This document shows, in pieces, positions 7,427-14,261 of a DNA stretch of 56,730 bases. Both the position numbers and the translations under genes were made by a program. The first letter of the stretch is position 1; each line of letters opens with the position of its first letter. The stretch is from Microbacterium sp. 70-16 (GTDB lineage Bacteria; Actinomycetota; Actinomycetes; Actinomycetales; Microbacteriaceae). The notes beneath the pieces are model-generated. The model had not been told where the DNA came from. It made no database searches and saw nothing but the letters and a program-made list of their open reading frames with translations. The DNA is taken from contig NZ_MKTQ01000018.1 of NCBI RefSeq assembly GCF_001898315.1, positions 1 to 56,730 on the forward strand, in the 5' to 3' direction.

Positions 7427-8314
7427 ATGACCGAATCAGTCCCCGTCCTCACTTTCAATAACGGCGTCGTCATGCCCGCCCTGGGCTTCGGCGTCTTCCA
7501 GACCCCGCCCGACGAGACGGCCACCGCCGTCGAAACCGCCCTGGCGACGGGATATCGGCACATCGACACCGCCGCCGCGTATGCGAACGAAGTGGGCGTC
7601 GGCGAGGGGCTGCGCCGCTCGGGCATCCCTCGTTCTGACGTGTTCATCGAGACGAAGGTGTGGGTCGTCGACTATGGGTACGACCAGACGCTGCACGCGT
7701 TCGAGAAGAGTGCGGCCAAGCTCGGCGTCGACCAGATCGACCTGCTGATCCTGCACCAGCCCATGCCGCAGCACTTCGAGCGCACCCGCGAGGCGTACCG
7801 CGCGCTCGAGACGCTGCTCGCCGACGGCAAGGCGCGGGCGATCGGCGTGAGCAACTTCATGCCGCATCACCTGGATGCCCTGATGGAGACCGCCACGGTC
7901 ACCCCGGCCATCAACCAGGTCGAACTGCACCCGTACTTCACCCAGCCGGCGGTGCAGGCGGCGGATGCCGCGCGCGGCGTCGTCACGCAGGCGTGGTCAC
8001 CGATCGGCGGCATCACGTTCTACCGGGAGTCGAATGGCAGCGTCCTCGACGACACCACCCTCGCCGAGATCGCCGCCGCGCACGGCAAGACGCCGGCGCA
8101 GGTGATGCTGCGCTGGCACCTGCAGCAGGGGCGCTCGGCGATCCCGAAGTCGACGAAGCCCACCCGCATCGCGGAGAACTTCGACGTCTTCGACTTCGAA
8201 CTCTCGGGTGACGAGCTGGCCCGGATCGACGCGCTCGACACGGGGCACCGCGGCGGCCCCGACCCCGACGCGGTCGACCCGTCGTCGTGGGGCCTCGAGG
8301 TCCCCGAGGCGTAG
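7427..8314 (+). CDS. Aldo/keto reductase (2,5-diketo-D-gluconate reductase-like)
   Basis: A 295-residue NADPH-dependent aldo/keto reductase (AKR5-like). GYRHIDTAAAYANE carries the catalytic Asp and Tyr, VFIETKVWVVDYGYD the Lys, and LILHQPMP the His, so the tetrad is complete. AIPKSTKPTRIAENFDVFDF is the nucleotide-binding end. A GAAGGAGAAATC ribosome-binding site precedes the ATG. The 193-nt gap behind merR holds no recognisable gene; the AKR is probably the MerR target. The physiological carbonyl substrate is unknown. Confidence 0.93.
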   Translation: MTESVPVLTFNNGVVMPALGFGVFQTPPDETATAVETALATGYRHIDTAAAYANEVGVGEGLRRSGIPRSDVFIETKVWVVDYGYDQTLHAFEKSAAKLGVDQIDLLILHQPMPQHFERTREAYRALETLLADGKARAIGVSNFMPHHLDALMETATVTPAINQVELHPYFTQPAVQAADAARGVVTQAWSPIGGITFYRESNGSVLDDTTLAEIAAAHGKTPAQVMLRWHLQQGRSAIPKSTKPTRIAENFDVFDFELSGDELARIDALDTGHRGGPDPDAVDPSSWGLEVPEA

Positions 8315-8442
8315 CCGGCCGAGGGGGCCTGTCAGTACCTGGAACACGGGACACCGCCGCGCGCATGCTGGGGGGTGGTCCACTGGAGTCAGCCATCAAG
8401 CGCCGCGCCGGCGCTGAGCGCCCACAAACAGTCAGGAATCCC

Positions 8443-9198
8443 ATGACGAATCTCACCATCCTGCTCGTCGGCGGCACGGGATCGATCGGCCGCGAGGTCG
8501 CTCGTCGCGCGCTCGCCGACGGACACACCCTCCGCGTGCTCACCCGCACGCCGACTCGCGCCCCGCGCGGCACGACGGGCATCGCCGGCGACCTCACCGA
8601 CCCGGCGTCGCTGGCCACCGCCGTCGACGGCATCGACGCGGTCGTGTTCACGCACGGCGCGCCGTACTCCAGCTCAGCCGTCCGCGACGTCGACTACGGC
8701 GGCGTGCGCAACGTGCTGCAGGCGATCGGCGACCGTCCCGTGCGCATCGCGCTGATGACCGCGATCGGCGTCACCAACCGCGCCGGCGGCTACCACGACT
8801 GGAAGCGCCGATCCGAGCGGCTCGTCCGCGCGAGCGGGCATCCGTACACGATCGTCCGACCCGGGTGGTTCGACTACAACGACGCCGATCAACACCAGTT
8901 GCACTTCCTGCAGGGTGACCGCCGCTGGGCGGGCAGTCCCGCCGACGGAGTCATCGCCCGCGCGCAGATCGCCGACGTCCTCGTCGGCTCGCTGACCTCG
9001 GATGCTGCGAACGGCAAGACCCTCGAGCTCGTGGCCGAGCGCGGGCCCGCACAGCCCGACCTCGAGCCGCTGTTCGCGGCGCTCGCGGCCGACCGCGGTC
9101 TCGACGGGGCCGACGACACCGCGAATCTGCCGCTGGCCGACGAGCCCGCCGACGTGCGTGCGGATCTCGCCGCAGTGGAGGCATCCGCCCAGGGTTGA
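8443..9198 (+). CDS. NAD(P)-binding atypical SDR protein (NmrA-like)
   Basis: A 251-residue Rossmann-fold protein: ILLVGGTGSIGREVARRAL gives the GGTGxxG nucleotide motif. DLTDPASLATAVDGIDAVVF and the central VRIALMTAIGVTN follow the pattern of atypical SDRs. The usual YxxxK active site is not evident (WKRRSERLVRASGHPYTIVRPGWF is in its place), so it may be a redox sensor or a reductase rather than a classical dehydrogenase. The ATG at 8443 follows GGAAT; an upstream extension overlaps the preceding gene in another frame and is rejected. It converges on the next operon. Confidence 0.85.
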   Translation: MTNLTILLVGGTGSIGREVARRALADGHTLRVLTRTPTRAPRGTTGIAGDLTDPASLATAVDGIDAVVFTHGAPYSSSAVRDVDYGGVRNVLQAIGDRPVRIALMTAIGVTNRAGGYHDWKRRSERLVRASGHPYTIVRPGWFDYNDADQHQLHFLQGDRRWAGSPADGVIARAQIADVLVGSLTSDAANGKTLELVAERGPAQPDLEPLFAALAADRGLDGADDTANLPLADEPADVRADLAAVEASAQG

Positions 9199-9238
9199 TA
9201 CGGGCGCGGGGCCGACGAACAGTCCTGACACGCAAATG

Positions 9239-9289
9239 GGTGGCGCCCCCGACCAGCTCAACCAGGTTGAGTCAGTCCGGGGCGCCACC
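9239..9289. terminator. Bidirectional hairpin between convergent genes
   Basis: GGTGGCGCCCC and GGGGCGCCACC are perfect 11-bp arms around a 29-nt centre that itself contains CTCAACC/GGTTGAG. It lies between two genes that converge from 9198 and 9311. No long T-tract is present, as is common in high-GC actinobacteria. Confidence 0.7.
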
Positions 9290-9310
9290 TCGTTCGGGTG
9301 AGGCGTCAGC

Positions 9311-10168
9311 TCACTTGCCGCTGTACACCGGGAATCCGCTCGAGTCGCCGTAGTCGCGCGCCTCGAGGCCCCGCAGCGCGTCCATGTCGACGTCGGAAAT
9401 CGTGAAGTCGACCTGTGCGTTGGAGCGCATGTGGTCGGGGTTCGCGGTCTTCGGCAGCGACACGGTGCCCAGCTGCAGCGTGTACCGGATGCACAGCTGC
9501 GGCACGGTCACGCCGTAGGTGGCCGCCATCTCGGCGACGAACGCGTTCTTGAGCATCTCGCCGTGCGCGATCGGCGAATATGCCTGCACGAGAATGCCTC
9601 GGTCGGCGCAGAACTCGAGCAGGTCGGTCGGGGTGTTCCCGACGTGCACGAGCAGCTGGTTGACGTGCGGCACGACGGTGCCGCCGTCGATGATGTTCTC
9701 GACGTCGCCCTCGCGGAAGTTCGAGACACCGATCGAGCGCAGCTTGCCCTCGGCGTGCGCCTCTTCGAGCGCACGCCAGGCCGCCCGGTTGCCGTCGGCG
9801 TAGTCGCCACCGCGGAAGTCGGCCCACGGCTGCGGGCTGTGGATCAGCATCAGATCGAGGTATTCGAGACCCATCCGCTCGAGCGACTCGTCGATCGACG
9901 CGCGTGCCGTCTCGTAGTCCTTGATCTCGGCGGCGAGCTTGGTCGAGACGAACAGGTCAGACCGGGGCACGCCAGACGTACGGATGCCTTCGCCGACGCC
10001 GCGCTCGTTGCCGTACGCCCGCGCCGTGTCGATGTTGCGGTAGCCGATCTCGACGGCATCCCGCACTGCCTGTGCCGCCTTGTCGTCGTCGATGAACCAC
10101 GTGCCGAGCCCGAGCCGGGGGATCTCGACGCCGTTCGCGAGGGTATATGTCTCGTCGAGAATACTCAT
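9311..10168 (-). CDS. Aldo/keto reductase
   Basis: A 285-residue aldo/keto reductase with GYRNIDTARAYGNE (Asp, Tyr), VSTKLAAEIKDYE (Lys) and LMLIHSPQPW (His), so the catalytic residues are intact. LPKTANPDHMRSNAQVDFTIS is the cofactor-binding region. It is the last gene of a three-gene operon: its ATG overlaps the stop of the cupin gene (ATGA). It is clearly paralogous to, but not a close copy of, the AKR at 7427. The association with a carboxymuconolactone decarboxylase-like gene and a cupin is a common set of stress or quinone-related functions. Confidence 0.92.
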   Translation of the reverse strand: MSILDETYTLANGVEIPRLGLGTWFIDDDKAAQAVRDAVEIGYRNIDTARAYGNERGVGEGIRTSGVPRSDLFVSTKLAAEIKDYETARASIDESLERMGLEYLDLMLIHSPQPWADFRGGDYADGNRAAWRALEEAHAEGKLRSIGVSNFREGDVENIIDGGTVVPHVNQLLVHVGNTPTDLLEFCADRGILVQAYSPIAHGEMLKNAFVAEMAATYGVTVPQLCIRYTLQLGTVSLPKTANPDHMRSNAQVDFTISDVDMDALRGLEARDYGDSSGFPVYSGK

Positions 10169-10587
10169 GCGTTGTCGCCCTTCTCTGCCAGCGTCGCGTA
10201 GTACTCGTCGTCGACGGGCTCGAGCCACTCGTTGGACGTGTTCTCGCCGGGCACGGCGATCGCGACGTGGCTGAACCACGAGTCGGCCTTGGCGCCGTGC
10301 CAGTGCTTCTGCCCCGCCGGGATCTCCACAAGCGTCCCCGGCTCGAGGCTGATCGGTTCCTGGCCCTCGGCCTGGAACCAGCCCGATCCGGCGACCGCGA
10401 GCAGGATCTGCCCACCGCCGCTGGTCGCATTGTGGCGGTGCCAGTTGTTGCGGCATCCGGGCTCGAACGTCACGTTCGAGATGTGCATGCCGAGGCTCGC
10501 GAGCGGGGCGAGGTAGCTCTGCCCGATGAAGTACTGCGCGTACGCGTCGTTCTTCTCCCCGAGCGGGAAGACACTGTCGAAGCTCAT
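10165..10587 (-). CDS. Cupin-domain protein
   Basis: A 140-residue single-domain cupin. The first cupin motif is NVTFEPGCRNNWHRHNATSGG, with two metal-ligand histidines in HRH, then QILLAVAGSGWFQAEG. The second motif is IPAGQKHWHGAKADSWFSHV. The metal-binding set is therefore complete and the protein may be an enzyme or a small-molecule sensor. It starts 1 nt after the decarboxylase-like gene and overlaps the AKR by 4 nt, so the three are co-translated. Confidence 0.88.
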   Translation of the reverse strand: MSFDSVFPLGEKNDAYAQYFIGQSYLAPLASLGMHISNVTFEPGCRNNWHRHNATSGGGQILLAVAGSGWFQAEGQEPISLEPGTLVEIPAGQKHWHGAKADSWFSHVAIAVPGENTSNEWLEPVDDEYYATLAEKGDNA

Positions 10588-10588
10588 G

Positions 10589-10924
10589 TCAGTTGTCCTT
10601 TCCTTCGATGGTGTTCTTGAGTACGGCCATGGCGCCCATGCCGTTGGGCCAGCCGGAGTAGAACGCAAGGTGCAGCAGGGCCTCCTTGAGCTCATCGTCC
10701 GTGACGCCGTTCTGGCGGGCGAAGTCGAGGTGGAATCGCAGCTGATCGGTCTTGCCCATCGCCGTGAGGGCGGCGACGGTGACGAGGCTGCGGTCGCGCT
10801 TGGACAGATCGGTGCGTTCCCACACCTCATCGAACAGCACACGGTCTGTGTAGTGGACGAGCCCTGGTGCGAAATCTCCCAGCGCGCGCTGTGCGCCGGA
10901 CCAGCCGGTCGGTTCATCGGTCAT
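10589..10924 (-). CDS. Carboxymuconolactone decarboxylase/AhpD family protein
   Basis: A 111-residue CMD-family protein. KRDRSLVTVAALTAMGKTDQLRFHLDFARQNGVTDDELKEALLHLAFYSGWP is the family core. The CxxC of AhpD peroxidase partners is absent, so it belongs to the non-peroxidase branch related to gamma-carboxymuconolactone decarboxylase. The true reaction is unknown. The ATG at 10924 has a strong AAGGAGAAC ribosome-binding site. First gene of the CMD-cupin-AKR operon. Confidence 0.9.
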   Translation of the reverse strand: MTDEPTGWSGAQRALGDFAPGLVHYTDRVLFDEVWERTDLSKRDRSLVTVAALTAMGKTDQLRFHLDFARQNGVTDDELKEALLHLAFYSGWPNGMGAMAVLKNTIEGKDN

Positions 10925-11123
10925 GATGTTCTCCTTCGTCAGACGCCGCCTACTCAACCCCTATCCGGGCGGCGGTGGGAGTCCCTTCCGAAACGTGTAC
11001 TCGCAGTGCACCCCACGCGCGGCTGCAGCGGCGGTCGTGTGCTGCCGATTCCGTCGGGGTCGCGTACCTACAATTGCGATCGAGCGACCCGTCACCGGGT
11101 CGCGTGAGACGAAGGACCCGCTC

Positions 11124-11630
11124 ATGGAACTGCGCGATGCGCTGCCCACCGACGCCGCCGGCATCGCCGTCATCTACAACGACGCCGTCGCCCACACGAC
11201 CGCGATCTGGAACGACGTGACGGTGGATGCCACGAACCGCGCCGCCTGGATCGCCGATCGTCAGGCATCCGGATTCCCCGTCATCGTCGCGGTCGACGGC
11301 GAGGAGGTCGTCGGCTATGCGTCGTACGGCAGCTGGCGCGCCTTCGACGGCTATCGGTTCACGGTCGAGCACTCGGTGTACGTGCGCGCCGATCAGCGCG
11401 GCAACGGCCTCGGGCGCACGCTCATGGAAGCGATCATCGAGCGGGCGCACGCGGGCGGCATCCATGTGATGGTCGCCGGGATCGAAGCGCGCAACGAGGC
11501 ATCCATCCGCCTGCACGAGAAGCTCGGGTTCGAGGGCGTCGGCACGTTGAGCCAGGTCGGCGCGAAGTTCGACGCGTGGCTCGACCTCACGTTCATGCAG
11601 CTCGTGCTCGACGATCGGGTGGCACCCTGA
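11124..11630 (+). CDS. GNAT N-acetyltransferase, phosphinothricin acetyltransferase-like
   Basis: A 168-residue GNAT acetyltransferase. IYNDAVAHTTAIWNDV at the start, VVGYASYGSWRAFDGYRFTVEHSVYV, and RGNGLGRTLMEAII (acetyl-CoA pyrophosphate loop) match the Pat/Bar/YncA subgroup that acetylates phosphinothricin or related amino-acid analogues. NEASIRLHEKLGFEGVG is the C-terminal signature. The ATG at 11124 follows GAAGGA; a TACAAT -10 lies at 11070-11075. Substrate specificity within the subgroup (for example methionine sulfone or sulfoximine) cannot be read from sequence. Confidence 0.9.
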   Translation: MELRDALPTDAAGIAVIYNDAVAHTTAIWNDVTVDATNRAAWIADRQASGFPVIVAVDGEEVVGYASYGSWRAFDGYRFTVEHSVYVRADQRGNGLGRTLMEAIIERAHAGGIHVMVAGIEARNEASIRLHEKLGFEGVGTLSQVGAKFDAWLDLTFMQLVLDDRVAP

Positions 11631-11684
11631 CCGAAGTCCCGGGCATCCCGGCCGCTGTTCAGGCGCCGCTCGGTACACTTTCCT

Positions 11685-13184
11685 GTGCCTGAAAACCCCC
11701 TCGAGTCCGACGACGAGCCGGTCGTGCCCACGATCGACCCCGCCGAGCTCGAGATCGCGCTGCGTGTGATCGAGGCGGCCGCGCAGCTCGATCACGAGGA
11801 TCCCGCGTACATCGCGCTGCGCCGGCAGACCGGCAAGATGTACAAGGACGTCAAGCGCCTCGCGCGTCGCGACAAGCGCCAGCGCATCGCCGATGCCGAC
11901 CGCGCCGTCGTCGCGGCGACCGCGACCGGTGCTCCCGACCGGATCGACGACGAGACCCGGGGCATCCCGCTGGCTGCGCGCACCGCGGCTCCGCACGCGG
12001 GCGAGCTCATCAAGCCGCGCGCCTGCTACATCTGCAAAGAGCCGTACACGCTCGTCGACGCGTTCTACCACCAGCTGTGCCCATCGTGCGCCGCGATGAG
12101 TCACGCCAAGCGCGATGCGCGCACCGACCTCACCGGCAAGCGCGCGCTGCTGACCGGCGGTCGCGCCAAGATCGGCATGTACATCGCCCTGCGCCTGCTG
12201 CGCGACGGCGCGCACACGACGATCACGACGCGCTTCCCGCGCGACGCCGTGCGCCGCTTCTCGGCGCTGCCCGACAGTGCCGACTGGCTGCATCGGCTCA
12301 AGATCGTCGGCATCGACCTGCGCGACCCGGCTCAGGTCATCGGCCTCGCCGACGCTGTCGCCGCCGACGGACCCCTCGACATCCTCATCAACAACGCCGC
12401 CCAGACGGTGCGGCGTTCGGCCGGCGCGTACAAGCCGTTGGTGGATGCCGAGCTGGCGCCGTTGCCGACCGGTCCGCTGCCCGAGCTGCTCACGTTCGGG
12501 CACACGAACGACGCGCACCCCCTCGCGCTCGCGCAGTCGGTGTCGAGCCACCCGATTCTCGCCGCCGCGGCGCCTGCTTCGGAGAAACTCACTGCCGACG
12601 AGCTCACGGCCGAGGCGATGGCGGCGGGGTCGTCGTCGCTCGAGCGCCTCGCCGCCGGCACGGCGATCGACGCCGGCGGACTCGTCCCCGACGAGAACCA
12701 CATCAACAGCTGGACCCAGTCGGTCGAGCAGGTCGAGCCGCTCGAGATGCTCGAGGTGCAACTCGCGAACATGACGGCGCCGTTCCTGCTCGTCTCGCGC
12801 CTGCGGCCCGCGATGGCCGCCTCGACCGCCCGACGCAAGTACATCGTGAACGTCTCGGCGATGGAGGGTGTGTTCGGGCGCGGGTACAAGGGTCCGGGGC
12901 ATCCGCACACCAATATGGCCAAGGCGGCGCTGAACATGCTCACGCGCACGAGCGCGCGCGAGATGTTCGAGGCCGATGGCATCCTCATGACGGCCGTCGA
13001 CACCGGCTGGATCACCGACGAGCGCCCGCACTTCACGAAGGTGCGCCTCGCGGAAGAGGGCTTCCACGCTCCGCTCGACCTCGTCGACGGCGCCGCCCGC
13101 GTGTACGACCCGATCGTGCGCGGCGAGGCCGGCGAAGACCTCTTCGGGATCTTCCTCAAGGACTACCGCAAGAGCTCCTGGTAG
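11685..13184 (+). CDS. SDR-family oxidoreductase with an N-terminal four-cysteine zinc knuckle
   Basis: A 499-residue protein. Residues 1-110 are a charged helical region. Then CYICKEPYTLVDAFYHQLCPSC gives Cys114-x2-Cys117 and Cys132-x2-Cys135, a likely zinc site. An SDR Rossmann domain follows from about 150 (LLTGGRAKIG 155-164, NNAA 236-239, Ser391 in VSAMEG). Instead of YxxxK the active-site stretch is HTNMAK, so Thr409 occupies the position of the catalytic Tyr before Lys413. A Tyr at 401 lies 12 residues before the Lys. About 100 residues are inserted after NNAA. GTG start; TACACT lies 5 nt upstream, so leaderless. Function unknown; confident about the domains only. Confidence 0.85.
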   Translation: MPENPLESDDEPVVPTIDPAELEIALRVIEAAAQLDHEDPAYIALRRQTGKMYKDVKRLARRDKRQRIADADRAVVAATATGAPDRIDDETRGIPLAARTAAPHAGELIKPRACYICKEPYTLVDAFYHQLCPSCAAMSHAKRDARTDLTGKRALLTGGRAKIGMYIALRLLRDGAHTTITTRFPRDAVRRFSALPDSADWLHRLKIVGIDLRDPAQVIGLADAVAADGPLDILINNAAQTVRRSAGAYKPLVDAELAPLPTGPLPELLTFGHTNDAHPLALAQSVSSHPILAAAAPASEKLTADELTAEAMAAGSSSLERLAAGTAIDAGGLVPDENHINSWTQSVEQVEPLEMLEVQLANMTAPFLLVSRLRPAMAASTARRKYIVNVSAMEGVFGRGYKGPGHPHTNMAKAALNMLTRTSAREMFEADGILMTAVDTGWITDERPHFTKVRLAEEGFHAPLDLVDGAARVYDPIVRGEAGEDLFGIFLKDYRKSSW

Positions 13185-13203
13185 CCCGCGCGGGCGGGGA
13201 GGG

Positions 13204-13626
13204 TCAGTCCGCGGGGAGGAAGTAGGTGCGCGCGAGCGGCGCGACATCGAGGGCGGATGCCTCGGCGCGCGTGACCCAGCGCAGCTCTTCGATCTCGGCA
13301 TCCGCCACCGGCACCTGCGTCCCGATGTCGGCGCGGAACACGTCGGCCACCACGAGGAACCCCGGTTCGTTCGCCGCGTGCGCCGTGAACTCGCCGAGCG
13401 GTTCGAGGTCGGCGACCGACAGCTGCAGCCCGACCTCCTCGGCCAGCTCGCGCACGAGCGTCACGTCGGGGGTCTCACCGGGCTCGGGCTTTCCGCCCGG
13501 CTGCATGAAGGCGGTCGTCCCGGCCTTGCGCACGAGCAGCAGCCGTCCGTCGCAGTCGGTGATGACGGCGGCCGAGACGCGGATCACGCGGGCGGCGGTA
13601 GGGGCTTCGGAAGCGGTCGTCACCAT
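13204..13626 (-). CDS. NUDIX hydrolase
   Basis: A 140-residue NUDIX protein that should hydrolyse a nucleoside diphosphate derivative. The NUDIX box is complete: GGKPEPGETPDVTLVRELAEEVGL fits Gx5Ex7REUxEExGU. The preceding LLLVRKAGTTAFMQPGG is the usual substrate strand. The MutT-like size does not identify the substrate. ATG at 13626; longer frames upstream enter the divergent thioesterase gene. It converges with the SDR gene. Confidence 0.93.
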   Translation of the reverse strand: MVTTASEAPTAARVIRVSAAVITDCDGRLLLVRKAGTTAFMQPGGKPEPGETPDVTLVRELAEEVGLQLSVADLEPLGEFTAHAANEPGFLVVADVFRADIGTQVPVADAEIEELRWVTRAEASALDVAPLARTYFLPAD

Positions 13627-13657
13627 GGCACGGTAGCACCGCGGGTATCGTCGAACC

Positions 13658-14134
13658 GTGGAAAAGATGACGGATGCGGAGTGGGTGTGGTCGGATGACG
13701 GCGTCAACTTCCACACACGCAAGTGGGTGCGCCCCGAAGACCTCAACGCGAACGGGTCGCTGTTCGGCGGCAGCCTGCTGCGCTGGATCGATGAAGAGGC
13801 CGCGATCTACGCGATCATCCAGCTCGGCAACTATCGCGTCGTCACGAAGCTGATCTCCGAGATCAACTTCGAGGCATCCGCTCTGCAGGGCGATCTGATC
13901 GAAATGGGCCTGCGCGCGACGCATTTCGGCCGCACTTCGCTCACGATGCGGGCCGTCGTGCGCAACATGATCACGCGCCAGCGCATCCTCACGATCGAGC
14001 GCATCGTCTTCGTCAACCTCGACGCCGACGGCGTGCCCGCCCCGCACGGCTACCGCGACATCACATACGACCGTGATCGGATGCCCCATGAGCACCCCGA
14101 CACGTCGAGCATCCGCCTGCCCGGCGACCACTGA
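13658..14134 (+). CDS. Acyl-CoA thioesterase, hotdog fold (YciA-like)
   Basis: A 158-residue hotdog-fold thioesterase. RPEDLNANGSLFGGSLLRWIDEEAA has the NxxGxxFGG...D pattern of acyl-CoA thioesterases with the catalytic Asp, followed by KLISEINFEASALQGDLIEM and a long strand TLTMRAVVRN. GTG at 13658 is favoured because TATCGT ends 6 nt upstream (leaderless); an ATG three codons later is the alternative. It shares a short divergent promoter region with the NUDIX gene. Confidence 0.88.
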   Translation: MEKMTDAEWVWSDDGVNFHTRKWVRPEDLNANGSLFGGSLLRWIDEEAAIYAIIQLGNYRVVTKLISEINFEASALQGDLIEMGLRATHFGRTSLTMRAVVRNMITRQRILTIERIVFVNLDADGVPAPHGYRDITYDRDRMPHEHPDTSSIRLPGDH

Positions 14135-14261
14135 CGCGTCGCGCGGGCTGGCGCCGCCGCGGGTGCCGGCGCAGCCGCGCCTTCGTGCACCGCGGTCCCG
14201 CGCCGCCCGGCAGCGCCCCCCACCTTCGCGGGCGCATCGCCCCGCCTCGTAGAGTGAGTGC

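Noticed and set aside
10950..13301. A 783-codon open frame on the minus strand opposite the acetyltransferase and SDR genes
   Set aside because: It is rich in Arg, Gly and His with no domain pattern and lies exactly antisense to well-supported genes; such frames are expected at 70% GC.
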